This document shows positions 1-9,899 of a DNA stretch of 64,000 nucleotides, in pieces. The notes under the pieces are model-generated. The model was not told the DNA's origin. It worked only from the letters and a program-made list of their open reading frames with translations, and searched no databases. The stretch lies in NCBI RefSeq assembly GCF_900258035.1, contig NZ_OGTP01000021.1:45647-109646 (forward strand). The letters run 5' to 3'. The translations under genes and the position numbers were made by a program. How positions within the stretch are numbered: the stretch's first letter is position 1; each line of letters begins with the position of its first letter. This stretch comes from Caballeronia novacaledonica (lineage in GTDB: Bacteria > Pseudomonadota > Gammaproteobacteria > Burkholderiales > Burkholderiaceae).

Positions 1-2
1 GC

Positions 3-716
3 GAACGCGCGAGACGCGTCGCGCGGGCGAGTCCGGAAATGCCGGGCGGCGCGACGGGCGGCGTGTGGCAGGCGCGCGAGCTTCACGCGCTCGGGCACCT
101 GGCCGAACGCGTGCGCGCGTCGACGTCCGCGGGTGTCGAACGTCTGCCGTTCTCGCTCGATCTCGTGCCGCGCTGGCCCGACACAGCGGGCATCGCGCTC
201 TTCGGCGCTCATGACGACGCGCTCATCGACGTTCGTCCGATGACGCTCGTCGGCACGCTCAACGCGCTGACGCCGCAAGGCCAGGTGATCTATCGCTACG
301 ACACGCCGCGCGCGCGGGACTATTTGTCCGCATGGCTTGCGCATCTCGCGTATTGCGCGGCGCTGCCCGCTGGCCCGCGCCGCACCATCTGGCACGGGCG
401 CGGCGCGCAATCGGCGGATTTCGAGCTGACGCCCGTTGCCGATCCGCTCGCGCATCTGGCCGCACTGGCGTCGCTCTATCGCGCGGGACGGCGCATGCCG
501 CTCAGGTTCTTTCCGAAGAGCGCGTGGCTCAAGGTGACGGAGGGCGATTCGAAAGCGCAGGCCGCGTGGGAGTCCGAACGCACGCGCGCCGAATCCGACG
601 ATCCCGTGTTTCGCATCGCGTTTCGCGGCGCGGACCTCGCGCTCGACGATACCTTCGCCGCGCTCGCACGCATCGTGTTCGAGCCGCTCGTACACCATCT
701 GCGGAGCGGCGCATGA
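3..716 (+). CDS. recC: RecC, C-terminal part (5' end outside window)
   Basis: The reading frame is open from the first bases and ends at TGA 714-716, giving the last 237 residues of exodeoxyribonuclease V subunit gamma (RecC). RecC holds the RecBCD complex together, splits the duplex and recognises Chi; it is a catalytically dead helicase relative. The visible part matches the RecC C-terminal domain in character (segments such as LFGAHDDALIDVRP and FRIAFRGADLALDD), and the assignment is firm because recB and recD follow directly. The stop codon overlaps the recB ATG (ATGA at 713-716), implying translational coupling. The family is about 1,100 residues, so most of the gene lies upstream. Confidence 0.9.
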   Translation, partial: ERARRVARASPEMPGGATGGVWQARELHALGHLAERVRASTSAGVERLPFSLDLVPRWPDTAGIALFGAHDDALIDVRPMTLVGTLNALTPQGQVIYRYDTPRARDYLSAWLAHLAYCAALPAGPRRTIWHGRGAQSADFELTPVADPLAHLAALASLYRAGRRMPLRFFPKSAWLKVTEGDSKAQAAWESERTRAESDDPVFRIAFRGADLALDDTFAALARIVFEPLVHHLRSGA

Positions 717-3700
717 CGAACCTGACACCAACCGTGGACGACACCGCCGTGCAGGAACTCGACGTCTTCTCGTGCGCGCTCGATGGCGTGAACCAGATCG
801 AAGCTTCCGCCGGCACGGGCAAGACCTGGAACATCTGCGCGCTGTACGTGCGCCTGCTGCTCGAAAAACGCCTGTCGGTCGAGCAGATTCTCGTCGTGAC
901 CTTCACGAAAGCCGCGACCGCCGAGCTGCACGAGCGCATCCGCTCGCGGCTCGCGGGCGTTGCGCATGCGATCGAAAATGGCGATGCCGCCGGCGATCCG
1001 TTCATCGAGCAATTGTTCGAAACGACGCTCGCCGGGATCGACGCCGAGGAGGCCGCGAAGCGCTTGCGCATCGCCGTGTCCACGTTCGATCAGGCCGCGA
1101 TCCACACGATTCACGCGTTCTGCCAGCGCGCGCTGCAGGAAGCGCCGTTCGCCGCCGCGATGCCGTTCGCGTTCGACATGGAAGCCGACGACAGCGCGCT
1201 GCGCTTCGAACTCGCGGCGGACTTCTGGCGCGAGCGCGTGGAGCCGGTCGCGGCGCGCACGCCGTCGTTCGCGTCGTGGCTCGTCGCGAAGGGCGCGGGG
1301 CCGGCATCGCTCGATGCGCAGCTCGCCCGGCGTCTGAAAAAGCCGCTCGCGGCGCTGCGCTTCGGCGATACGGCAGCCGCCGAAGCGGCGGATGTGCAAG
1401 CGCTCTTCGACGAAGCCTGCGCGTTGTGGAACGCCGAGCGCGACACGATCGTCAAGCTGCTCGCCGACGCGCAAAGCGCGCTGAAGGGCAACAGCTACAG
1501 CACGAAGATCATCGGCGAGGCGATCGATGCGTGGAGTGCGTATTTCGCCGAAGCCGATTGCCACGCGCCGCCGCCCGAACGCGCGCTCAAGCTCACGTCC
1601 ACCGCGCTCGCGAAGGGCACGAAGGTCAAGAACACGCCGCCCGCGCACGCCTTCTTCGATCAGGCCGATGCGCTCGCCGCGTCCGCCGCCGCTGCCGAAG
1701 CGTCGCAGCGCGCGATGTGGCTCGAAGTCGTACGCGAGTGGCTCGGTCACGCGCCCGCGGAACTCGCCGCGAGAAAGCGCGCGCGCCGCGTCGTGTCGTT
1801 CGACGATCTGCTGTCGAACCTGCATCACGCGCTCGTGAAGCACGCGTGGCTCGCCGAGGCGTTGCGCGCGCGCTATCCGGCGGCGCTCATCGACGAATTC
1901 CAGGACACCGATCCGCTGCAGTACGCGATCTTCAACCGCGTGTTCGCGCCGCACGGGCCGCTTTTTCTCGTCGGCGATCCGAAGCAGGCGATCTACAGCT
2001 TCCGCGCCGCCGACCTGCACACGTATCTCGCCGCGCGCGACGGCGCGAGCGCGCGTTATACGCTCGCGGTCAATCAGCGCTCGACGCCGCAGATCATCGA
2101 GGCGTGCAATCGCGTGTTCGAGGCGAATCCGGCGGCGTTCATTCTCGACGGGCTCGACTATCAGCCGGTGCGCGCGGGCACGCGCAAACGCGGGCCGTTC
2201 GTCGATGGCACGCCCGCCGCGGCCTATGCCGACATCGCCGATTTCTGCGTGTGGATGCTGCCGCACGGCGAATCGGCGCTGCTGAAAACGGCCGCGCAGC
2301 GCGACGCCGCCGAAGCCTGCGCCGCCGAAATCGCGCGGCTCTTGCGCGGCGCGCAGCGCGGCGAAGTGACCATCGGCGGCGCGCCGCTTTCGGCGGGCGA
2401 TATCGCCGTGCTCGTGCAGACGCATCGGCAGGGCAGCCTCGTGAAGCGCGTGCTCGCGGCGTGGGGCATCGGCAGCGTCGAGCTTGCGCAGGCGTCCGTG
2501 TTCGGCTCGCTCGACGCGGAGCAGATCGAGCGTGTGCTCGCCGCCATCGACACGCCGGGCGACCTGCGCCGGCTGCGCGCGGCGCTCGCCACCGACTGGT
2601 TCGGCCTCGACGCCGCCGCGCTCTGGCGGCTGGAGCACGCGGACGCCGCCGATCCGCACGGCGAACCGATCGATTCGACGAGCTGGGTCGAGCGCTTCTC
2701 GCGTTATCGCACGATCTGGCACGAGCGCGGTTTCGCGGTGATGTGGCGCACGCTCGCGCGCGAGCTGTCGATCGCGACGCGTCTCGTCGCCCGGCCCGAC
2801 GGCGAACGCAGGCTCACGAACGTGAATCATCTGGCGGAGTTGCTGCAGGCGCGTTCGGCCGAGCAGCCCGGCATCGCGCCGACGCTGCGCTGGCTTGCCG
2901 CGCAGCGCGAGCAGCAGGGCGGCGGCGAGGAAGCGCAATTGCGGCTGGAATCGGATCGCAATCTCGTGCAGATCGTGACCGTTCACAAGTCGAAGGGGCT
3001 GGAATATGCGGTCGTGTTCTGTCCGTTTCTGAACGACGGCGCGTCGCGCGAATCGTCGAAATCGGGCTTGCCCGACGCGCGCGAATATCACGACGACGCG
3101 GGCGAAGCCGTGCTTCATTACGGCATCGAAGGCGAAGAGGACGACCACGTGAGCGCGGCGATCGCGCGCGAGCAGGCGGCCGAGCGCGCGCGTCTCGTCT
3201 ACGTCGCGTTGACGCGCGCGGTGTTCCGCTGTTATCTCGTCGCGGGTTTCTACGTGTCGAACCGGTCGACGAAGGAATCGCGCCGCAGCGTGCTCAACTG
3301 GCTCGTCGCCGGAAGCGGGAAGGATTTCGATGCCTTCTGCGACGCGCCGCCCGAGGAAGCGGACATCGTTGCTGCATGGCATGCGGTTGCGGCGCGGTCG
3401 GACGGCGCGATCGGCGTCGCGCCGCTGCCGGTGATCGATACACGCGAGCCGCTCGTCGCGGATGCCACGAATCGGCATGAGATCGCCGCGCGCACGAACC
3501 AGCGCATCTTGCGCGATCGCTGGCGCATGGCGAGTTTCAGCTCGCTGATCGCCGCCGGCGCGCGCGACGAGGCGAATCAGGCGCAGCCCGTCGAAGCCCG
3601 TCCCGATCACGACGAACTCGCCGCGCTCGCCGCACACGACCACGCCGCGCGAGTCACGGCATCCGCGCGCGACGAATCGCCACTCGCTGCCGACGACATT

Positions 3701-4426
3701 CTCGCGTTCCCGCGCGGCGCGGCGGCGGGCGAGTGCCTGCATCGCATGTTCGAGCTTGCGGATTTCACGGAGCCGTCCGGCTGGCCCGCTGCCGTCGAGC
3801 GCGCGCTGCACGAGCATCCGACGCCCGCGCCGGAAGCGCTCGCCCCGCGTCTGCGGCCGATGATGCTGCGCTTGCTCGCCGATACGCTCGCCGCCGAGAT
3901 CGCGCCCGCGATGCGGCTCGAAACCATCGCGATGACGCGCCGCATGAACGAGCTGGAGTTCCTGTTTCCGGCGCAGTCGCTCGATTTCACCGCGTTGCGG
4001 CGTCTGCTCGCCGCGCACGGTTTTCCCGACGTCGCGCTCGAAAGCGGCGCGCTGCGCGGGTTCATCAAGGGATTCATCGACATGATCGTCGAGCACGAAG
4101 GCCGCTACTGGATCATCGACTGGAAATCGAATCATCTGGGCGATACCGCGCCCGACTACGCCGCCGCGCCGCTCGCCGTCGCGATGGCCGAGCATGCCTA
4201 TCATCTTCAGGCGCTCGTCTACGTGGTGGCGCTGCATCGATATTTGCGCGCGCGCCTCGCGGACTATGCGTACGACACGCATATCGGCGGGTATCTCTAT
4301 CTCTTCGTGCGCGGCGTTCGCCCCGACTGGCGCGACGGCGAATCCGCGAGCGGCGTGCATCGCGGCCGGCCGCCGCTGGAATTGGTCGAAGCGCTCGATC
4401 GACTGATGTCGGGAGGCGCGGCATGA
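713..4426 (+). CDS. recB: Exodeoxyribonuclease V subunit beta RecB
   Basis: 1,237-residue RecB, the 3'-5' UvrD-like helicase and nuclease subunit of RecBCD, which processes double-strand breaks and loads RecA. Walker A ASAGTGKTW lies at residues 31-39, the motif II stretch DEFQDTD at about 394-400, and the SF1 motif HKSKGLEY at about 757-764. The C-terminal nuclease domain carries D1123 and the D1136-W-K1138 signature expected for the single nuclease centre. The frame extends further upstream, but ATG 713 is chosen because it overlaps the recC stop and puts Walker A at the usual position. It ends in another ATGA overlap with recD. Length is normal for the family. Confidence 0.97.
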   Translation: MTNLTPTVDDTAVQELDVFSCALDGVNQIEASAGTGKTWNICALYVRLLLEKRLSVEQILVVTFTKAATAELHERIRSRLAGVAHAIENGDAAGDPFIEQLFETTLAGIDAEEAAKRLRIAVSTFDQAAIHTIHAFCQRALQEAPFAAAMPFAFDMEADDSALRFELAADFWRERVEPVAARTPSFASWLVAKGAGPASLDAQLARRLKKPLAALRFGDTAAAEAADVQALFDEACALWNAERDTIVKLLADAQSALKGNSYSTKIIGEAIDAWSAYFAEADCHAPPPERALKLTSTALAKGTKVKNTPPAHAFFDQADALAASAAAAEASQRAMWLEVVREWLGHAPAELAARKRARRVVSFDDLLSNLHHALVKHAWLAEALRARYPAALIDEFQDTDPLQYAIFNRVFAPHGPLFLVGDPKQAIYSFRAADLHTYLAARDGASARYTLAVNQRSTPQIIEACNRVFEANPAAFILDGLDYQPVRAGTRKRGPFVDGTPAAAYADIADFCVWMLPHGESALLKTAAQRDAAEACAAEIARLLRGAQRGEVTIGGAPLSAGDIAVLVQTHRQGSLVKRVLAAWGIGSVELAQASVFGSLDAEQIERVLAAIDTPGDLRRLRAALATDWFGLDAAALWRLEHADAADPHGEPIDSTSWVERFSRYRTIWHERGFAVMWRTLARELSIATRLVARPDGERRLTNVNHLAELLQARSAEQPGIAPTLRWLAAQREQQGGGEEAQLRLESDRNLVQIVTVHKSKGLEYAVVFCPFLNDGASRESSKSGLPDAREYHDDAGEAVLHYGIEGEEDDHVSAAIAREQAAERARLVYVALTRAVFRCYLVAGFYVSNRSTKESRRSVLNWLVAGSGKDFDAFCDAPPEEADIVAAWHAVAARSDGAIGVAPLPVIDTREPLVADATNRHEIAARTNQRILRDRWRMASFSSLIAAGARDEANQAQPVEARPDHDELAALAAHDHAARVTASARDESPLAADDILAFPRGAAAGECLHRMFELADFTEPSGWPAAVERALHEHPTPAPEALAPRLRPMMLRLLADTLAAEIAPAMRLETIAMTRRMNELEFLFPAQSLDFTALRRLLAAHGFPDVALESGALRGFIKGFIDMIVEHEGRYWIIDWKSNHLGDTAPDYAAAPLAVAMAEHAYHLQALVYVVALHRYLRARLADYAYDTHIGGYLYLFVRGVRPDWRDGESASGVHRGRPPLELVEALDRLMSGGAA

Positions 4427-6432
4427 GCACGCCCGATGCAATGGAAACGGCGCGTCCCGTGCCCGTGCTCGCCGACGAAAGCGCGGCGCTCTCCGAAGGC
4501 TTCGCGCGGCGTCTGAGCGTGCTCGCGGCGCGGCTCGGCGCCGACGAGCGCGGCGTGCTGTGGGCCGAGCGCGCCGCCCTCGCGATGAGCCGCGCGACCG
4601 CGCAAGGCCACGTGTGCCTGTCGCTCGCCGCGCTCGCCCGGCGTCACGACGCACGCTTTGGCGAAGCGCGTGACGCGCTGCTCGCGAGCGGCGTCGCGTG
4701 CCTCGCGCGCAGTGACGCACGCGGGGACGTCGCCGATCTGCTGCCGCTCGTCATCGACGAAGATGGGCGGCTCTATCTCGCGCGCTACTTCGACTACGAG
4801 CGGCGGCTCGCCAAGGCGCTCGTCGAACGCTCGCGCGATGCGCGCGTGCCGGTCTCGCCGCAGGACATCGCGCAGCACGCCGGGCGCATCGCGCGTTATT
4901 TCGGTCCGCGCGAGGACGGCGACATCGACTGGCAGCGCGTCGCCGCGCTGGTCGCGCTGGCGGGGCGGCTCACGATCGTGAGCGGCGGGCCGGGCACAGG
5001 CAAGACGACGACCGTGGTGGGCGTGCTCGCGTGCCTGCTCGACGCCGATCCGGATGTCCGCATCGCGCTCGCCGCGCCGACCGGCAAAGCCGCGCAACGC
5101 ATGCAGGAAGCGCTCATCGAGCGCGCGGACGAGCTCCCGCCGGAACTCGCAAAGCGGCTGCCTCGCACCTCGTTCACGTTGCAGCGGCTGCTCGGCGTGC
5201 AGTCGGACGGGCGCTTCCGGCATCATCGCGACAATCCGTTGCCGTATGACGTGATCGTCGTCGACGAAGCCTCGATGATCGACGTCGCGCTCGCGGCGCA
5301 TCTGCTCGAAGCGGTCGCGCCGGCGAGCCGCCTCGTCATGTTGGGCGACAAGGATCAGCTATCGGCCGTGGAAGCCGGCGCGGTGTTCGCGGAACTGAGC
5401 GCGCAGCCGTCGTTCAGCGCGGCGGGCAGGGCGCGCATCGCGGCGGCGCTTTCGATCGATGCGAAGCGGCTCGAAACGGCGTTGCCGCATGAGAAGACGC
5501 CAAAGAGCGAAGCGCAACTCGGACTCTTCGACACCGCGCCCGCCGACGACTCCGAAGGCTACGGCGCACTCTTCGATACGCTGCCCGAAGACTGGAGCGC
5601 ACGCGGCGGGGAACGGGAAAGCGCGCTGACGGATTGCGTCGTCTGGTTGCAGAAGAACTATCGCTTCGGGCTCGATTCGGACATCGGCCGGCTTTCGATC
5701 GCGATCCGCAACGGCGACGAACACGCCGCGCTCGAGGCGCTCGATCCATCCGGTGCGCGCGCCGCCGTGCTCTTCGACGACGGCGACGCGGCGCTGTCCG
5801 AGCGCACGCTCGCGCGTCTCGCCAGGGGTTTCGCGCCGTATGCCGACGCGCTTTCGGCCGTGCTCGACGGCGGAGAAGCCGATCACGCCGCGCTCTTCGA
5901 CGCGCTCAATCGCTTCCGCGTGCTGTGCGCGACGCGCAAGGGACCGCGCGGCGTCGATGAAGTGAACGCGCGCATCGCCGCGAAAGTGCGCGAGCAGGCG
6001 GGCATCGCGCTGGCGCTTGGTGCGCAGTGGTTCGCCGGGCGGCCGGTGATCGTCACGCGCAACGACTACGCGCTCGGACTGTTCAATGGCGATATCGGCA
6101 TTGCGCTGCCTGGCGTGGACGGATCGTTGCGCGTCGCGTTCCGCATGGCCGATGGCGCGCTGCGCTATGTGTCGCCCGCCGCGCTGCCGCCGCACGACAC
6201 CGCGTTCGCGCTGACGGTCCACAAGTCGCAAGGTTCGGAATTCGAGCACGCGGCGCTCGTGTTGCCCGGCGCGTTCGTGCGCGTGCTGTCGCGCGAGCTG
6301 GTGTACACGGCGATCACGCGTGCGAAGCGCAAGGTCGAAGTGATCGGCTCGGCGGCGATCTTCGCTCAGGCCGTCAGGGAGCCGACGCGGCGCGATTCGG
6401 GACTTGCGGCGAGAATGCGTCGTCTCGCATGA
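4423..6432 (+). CDS. recD: Exodeoxyribonuclease V subunit alpha RecD
   Basis: 669-residue RecD, the 5'-3' SF1B helicase of RecBCD. Walker A GGPGTGKTT is at residues 188-196, DEASMID at 281-287, and the C-terminal helicase motif TVHKSQGSEFEH sits near residue 600. ATG 4423 overlaps the recB stop (ATGA), so the order recC-recB-recD is one coupled transcription unit. An insertion rich in acidic residues around residues 340-395 separates the helicase motifs. Residues before about 140 form the RecB-contacting N-terminal domain by family analogy. Confidence 0.96.
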   Translation: MSTPDAMETARPVPVLADESAALSEGFARRLSVLAARLGADERGVLWAERAALAMSRATAQGHVCLSLAALARRHDARFGEARDALLASGVACLARSDARGDVADLLPLVIDEDGRLYLARYFDYERRLAKALVERSRDARVPVSPQDIAQHAGRIARYFGPREDGDIDWQRVAALVALAGRLTIVSGGPGTGKTTTVVGVLACLLDADPDVRIALAAPTGKAAQRMQEALIERADELPPELAKRLPRTSFTLQRLLGVQSDGRFRHHRDNPLPYDVIVVDEASMIDVALAAHLLEAVAPASRLVMLGDKDQLSAVEAGAVFAELSAQPSFSAAGRARIAAALSIDAKRLETALPHEKTPKSEAQLGLFDTAPADDSEGYGALFDTLPEDWSARGGERESALTDCVVWLQKNYRFGLDSDIGRLSIAIRNGDEHAALEALDPSGARAAVLFDDGDAALSERTLARLARGFAPYADALSAVLDGGEADHAALFDALNRFRVLCATRKGPRGVDEVNARIAAKVREQAGIALALGAQWFAGRPVIVTRNDYALGLFNGDIGIALPGVDGSLRVAFRMADGALRYVSPAALPPHDTAFALTVHKSQGSEFEHAALVLPGAFVRVLSRELVYTAITRAKRKVEVIGSAAIFAQAVREPTRRDSGLAARMRRLA

Positions 6433-6457
6433 ATTCACGACAAAAAGGAGCCGACCG

Positions 6458-6871
6458 ATGACGATGACCGACAGCCTCGCCGTGCCGCCGAACGAAATCG
6501 AGCTGACGGCCGTGCGCGCGCAGGGCGCCGGCGGTCAGAACGTCAACAAGGTGTCGAGTGCGATCCATCTGCGGTTCGACATCCGCGCGTCGTCGCTGCC
6601 GGAGCACATCAAGGCACGCTTGCTCGCGCTCGCCGACAGCCGCGTCACGCGCGAGGGCGTGATCGTCATCAAGGCGCAGGAGCATCGCACGCAGGACATG
6701 AATCGCGCGGCGGCGCTCGCGCGGCTCGACGAACTCATTCGCAGCGTCGCCGTCACGCGGCGCAAGCGCATCGCGACGAAGCCGACGCGCGCATCGCAGA
6801 TGCGCCGCGTGGAGGGCAAGGTGAAGCGCGGCGCGATCAAGGCGGGCCGAGGCCCCGTGCGCGGCGACTAG
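6458..6871 (+). CDS. arfB: ArfB/YaeJ-type peptidyl-tRNA hydrolase
   Basis: 137-residue stand-alone GGQ-domain protein. Proteins of this type enter stalled ribosomes without a stop codon and hydrolyse the peptidyl-tRNA. The GGQ motif is at residues 25-27 in the context GAGGQNVNK, typical of ArfB. The C-terminal tail from about residue 100 is rich in Arg and Lys, as in ArfB, where it occupies the mRNA channel. ATG 6458 is chosen because AAAAAGGAG at 6441-6449 is a good ribosome-binding site; the frame is open further upstream but without one. It starts 25 bases after recD and could be cotranscribed with it. Confidence 0.9.
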   Translation: MTMTDSLAVPPNEIELTAVRAQGAGGQNVNKVSSAIHLRFDIRASSLPEHIKARLLALADSRVTREGVIVIKAQEHRTQDMNRAAALARLDELIRSVAVTRRKRIATKPTRASQMRRVEGKVKRGAIKAGRGPVRGD

Positions 6872-6918
6872 TGCGTGGGATCGGTCGGCCGCGTCGCCGT
6901 CGCGGCGAGCAATCCGGC

Positions 6919-7851
6919 TTACTGCGCGAGCTTGCGCCGCCCGACGAACGGCACGCGCTTCACGACGCCCGTCGCGAGCGCGGTGCCCGCGAGCACGATC
7001 GCGCAGCCCGCGATCATCACGAGCGAGACGTGCTCGCCGAGAAAGAGCGCGCCCCACAAAATGCCGAAGAGCGGAATGACGAAAGTGACGGTCATCGCGC
7101 GGGCGGGACCCGCGTCCGCGACCAGATGGAAATAGATGAAGTACGCGACGCCCGTGCAGCCGATGCCGAGCGCGAGCACGGCGCCCCACGCGTGCGCCGA
7201 AACCGGCGCGGCGGGCCACGTGAAGAATGCGATCGGTGCGAGCGCGAGCGTTGCGCCGACCATGCTGCCGGCGGCGTTCGTCGTCGCGTCGACGTCCATC
7301 AGATACTTCTTCGCGAAATTGCCCGCGACGCCGTAAAGCGACGATGCCGCGAGCGCCGCCGCCGCCGCGAGCATGCCTTGCACCGGCAGTCCGGCATCGT
7401 GGCCGCCGTGCTCCGGCGCGATCTGGTTCCACACCAGCACGAGCACGCCCGCGAAGCCGATCGCCATGCCGATGGTGCGCGCCGTCGTCAGGCGATCGCG
7501 CAGCCACAGAAAGGCGATGAGCGCGCCGAAGAGCGGCGTCGTCGCGTTGATGACGGACGTCGCGCCGGCCGAAAGCGTCAGCTCGGCATAGGCGAAGAGA
7601 CAAAAAGGCGCGGCGGAGTTGAGAAGGCCGACGGCAAGCAGCGAAAGCCAGCGCGTGCGCACTGTCGCAACCGTGGCGGCGAACGGGCGGCGCGCCAGCA
7701 GCATCGCGACCAGAAACACCGCGCCGATGCCCGTGCGCAGCGCCATCAACGGTGCTACGCCGAACTCGGCGACGCCAACGCGGATGAAGAGAAACGACGC
7801 GCCCCACAGGGCGGCGAGCACGAGCAGTTGAAGCAGATTGGCGGGTGACAT
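6919..7851 (-). CDS. EamA-family (DMT) transporter
   Basis: 310-residue inner-membrane protein with about ten hydrophobic segments in two repeated halves, the EamA arrangement of the drug/metabolite transporter superfamily. The first half begins LLVLAALWGASFLFIRVG and the second has the family pattern GVAYFIYFHLVADAGPARA. Such proteins usually export amino acids or metabolites, but the substrate cannot be read from sequence. It is convergent with arfB and appears monocistronic. It is only distantly similar to the second EamA protein in the window (13751-14689). Confidence 0.85.
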   Translation of the reverse strand: MSPANLLQLLVLAALWGASFLFIRVGVAEFGVAPLMALRTGIGAVFLVAMLLARRPFAATVATVRTRWLSLLAVGLLNSAAPFCLFAYAELTLSAGATSVINATTPLFGALIAFLWLRDRLTTARTIGMAIGFAGVLVLVWNQIAPEHGGHDAGLPVQGMLAAAAALAASSLYGVAGNFAKKYLMDVDATTNAAGSMVGATLALAPIAFFTWPAAPVSAHAWGAVLALGIGCTGVAYFIYFHLVADAGPARAMTVTFVIPLFGILWGALFLGEHVSLVMIAGCAIVLAGTALATGVVKRVPFVGRRKLAQ

Positions 7852-7966
7852 GGCGGGGCGGACTTCGCGATACTCATCAAAAGTCCGCGCATGTTAGCAC
7901 CGCGCCCGTCTCGAAAACGCGCCTGTCGAACGAAAGCGCAAGAAGCGGGAGAAAGCCGCCGAACGT

Positions 7967-9568
7967 TCAGTGCGGCGGGATCATCCACGTCAGCACGTTT
8001 TGCTGCAGCCACACGAGCACGCCGAGCACGATCGTGAGCAGGATCGAATGCTTGAACGTGCGCACGAAAACCACACCTTCCTTGCCTTTGAGCTCGGTCG
8101 TCGCCACGCCGGTCGAGATGTTTTGCGGCGAGATCATCTTGCCCATCACGCCGCCCGACGAGTTGGTCGCCGCCATCAGCACCGGGTTCAGGTTCAACTG
8201 GTTCGCCGCGACCACCTGCAGATTGCCGAAGAGCGCGTTGCCCGACGTGTCGCTGCCGGAGAGAAACACCGCCACCCAGCCGAGGAACGCGGAAACCAGC
8301 GGGAAGAACGGCCCGACCGACGCCACGCCCAGACCCAGCGTGTAGTTCATGCCCGAGTAGTTCATCAGATACGCGAGGCCGACGATCGTCGCGACCGTCA
8401 GAATGGCGATGCGCGTCTGCACCCAGGTATCCGCGATCGCCGCGCCGTACTCGCGCGCCGGCAGCTTGACGAGCAGCGCCGTGATGATCGACGCCACCAG
8501 AATCGCGGTGCCCGTCGCGAGCGGCTGGAAGTCCCAGATCGCGCCGTACGGCTGCTTGTAGAGCGTGATGTAGACGGCCTTGTCGAGTCCGGGCCAGGCG
8601 ACCTTGACATCGCCGATCATGAAAATCTTGAGCACCGTCCACACGATCACGACCACCGACACCACGATCCACGGCACCCAGCCGTGGCCGCCCGAGAGCG
8701 TCGCGCGCGTATCGCCGAGGCGATCGACGTTCACGGCGAAGCGCTCGTCGGCGACGGGCTTCCACACGCGCAGGAACGCGATCGTCAGAATCAGCGAGAC
8801 GAGCGACGAGAGCACGTCGGTGAGCGCATAGCTGATGTAGTTCGACGTCACGAACTGCGTGAGCGCGAACGCGCCGCCGGCGACGAGCAGCACCGGCCAG
8901 ATGCGCATCATGTTGCGAAAGCCCGCGTAGATGCCGATCACATAGAACGGCAGGAAGAACGCGAAGAGCGGCAACTGGCGGCCGACCATTTTCGCGAGGG
9001 CGTCGGTCGGCAGGTGCGTGACCGCGCCGAGCACGGTGATCGGCACGCCGAGCGCGCCGAACGCGACCGGCGCCGTGTTGAAGATCAGCGTGAAGGTGAG
9101 CGCTTCGAGCGTCGGGAAGCCGAGCAGGATCAGGAGCGAACTCGTGATCGCGATCGGCGTGCCGAAGCCCGAGATTCCTTCCAGCAGCGCGCCGAACGAA
9201 AAGCCGATCACGACGAGCACGATGCGCCGGTCGTTCGGAAGATTGTCGACCATCCACAAGCGAAACGCCTCGAAACGCCCCGAGCGCTGCGCGACGTTGT
9301 AGAGCAGGATCGCGGCGAAGACGATCCACATGACCGGCCACAGCGCGAACACGGCGCCGGCCGCGATGGAATCGAGCGCGAGCCCGACCGGGAACTGCCA
9401 GCCCGCCACGGCGATGACGAGCGCGAGAATCAGGCCCGCGAGCGACGCCTGCCACGCGGGGCGGCGCGCCCAGCCCAGCAGCACGAGCACGAGGATGATC
9501 GGCAGCGCGGCCACGATGAAGGACGCGAAGAGCGAATGGGCGATCGGGGTGAGTAGCTGGTGGAACAT
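7967..9568 (-). CDS. lldP: L-lactate permease, LctP/LldP family
   Basis: 533-residue polytopic membrane protein of the lactate permease family, which imports L-lactate (and often D-lactate or glycolate) with protons. Family-typical stretches are FGALLEGISGFGTPIAI near residues 110-126, NTAPVAFGALGVPI near 155-168, and near the C-terminus SGSDTSGNALFGNLQ followed by NSSGGVMGKMISPQ. ATG 9568 is preceded by GAAGGAGACCCG, a strong ribosome-binding site. No lactate dehydrogenase or LldR-type regulator is adjacent, so the transporter stands alone here. Length is usual for the family. Confidence 0.95.
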   Translation of the reverse strand: MFHQLLTPIAHSLFASFIVAALPIILVLVLLGWARRPAWQASLAGLILALVIAVAGWQFPVGLALDSIAAGAVFALWPVMWIVFAAILLYNVAQRSGRFEAFRLWMVDNLPNDRRIVLVVIGFSFGALLEGISGFGTPIAITSSLLILLGFPTLEALTFTLIFNTAPVAFGALGVPITVLGAVTHLPTDALAKMVGRQLPLFAFFLPFYVIGIYAGFRNMMRIWPVLLVAGGAFALTQFVTSNYISYALTDVLSSLVSLILTIAFLRVWKPVADERFAVNVDRLGDTRATLSGGHGWVPWIVVSVVVIVWTVLKIFMIGDVKVAWPGLDKAVYITLYKQPYGAIWDFQPLATGTAILVASIITALLVKLPAREYGAAIADTWVQTRIAILTVATIVGLAYLMNYSGMNYTLGLGVASVGPFFPLVSAFLGWVAVFLSGSDTSGNALFGNLQVVAANQLNLNPVLMAATNSSGGVMGKMISPQNISTGVATTELKGKEGVVFVRTFKHSILLTIVLGVLVWLQQNVLTWMIPPH

Positions 9569-9688
9569 CGGGTCTCCTTCTCGTTGTCATGAGCCGATGC
9601 GGCGCGAGGCGAAGCCGCGATGCGCGTGGAGTTCGATGTTCGGCAGCAGCCGTGCGCCGGCTTAAGCGAACGCATAACGCGCACACTA

Positions 9689-9716
9689 AGAATAGGGCGC
9701 GAACGGCCTGCGTCAA
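9689..9716 (-). promoter_or_regulatory. Probable sigma-70 promoter of lldP
   Basis: On the minus strand TTGACG (9716-9711) and TATTCT (9694-9689) are separated by 16 bp. Transcription would begin near 9682, leaving a leader of about 113 nt before the lldP start. No operator could be recognised with confidence. Confidence 0.5.
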
Positions 9717-9770
9717 GGCGTGAATGCCCGCTCATTGCGGCATCGGCATGGCGGGCGGGCGTGGCGTGCT

Positions 9771-9899
9771 TCAGCCTTTGGCGATCGCGTCCGGCGTGCG
9801 GTCGTCGTGGCCGGCGGATGGCGTCTGGCGGAACACCCACACGGTCAACAGGCCGAGCGACGCGAGCATCCACAGCAGGAAAAACATAAAGGCCATCAT
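9771..9899 (-). CDS. Small single-span membrane protein (42 aa), unknown
   Basis: A short minus-strand frame begins with two consecutive ATG codons at 9899 and 9896 and ends with TGA at 9771. The 42-residue product has one strongly hydrophobic helix (residues about 3-23, MAFMFFLLWMLASLGLLTVWV) and a short polar tail with His, Asp and Arg. A purine-rich GGGGATCGG precedes the start. It lies directly upstream of the lldP promoter in the same direction. The topology supports a real small membrane protein, but nothing visible gives its function. Confidence 0.45.
   Translation of the reverse strand: MMAFMFFLLWMLASLGLLTVWVFRQTPSAGHDDRTPDAIAKG

Noticed and set aside
476..4720. Very long minus-strand open frame opposite recB and the start of recD
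   Set aside because: It is Arg/Ala-rich, has no ribosome-binding site and mirrors the real genes; long antisense frames are expected at this GC content.
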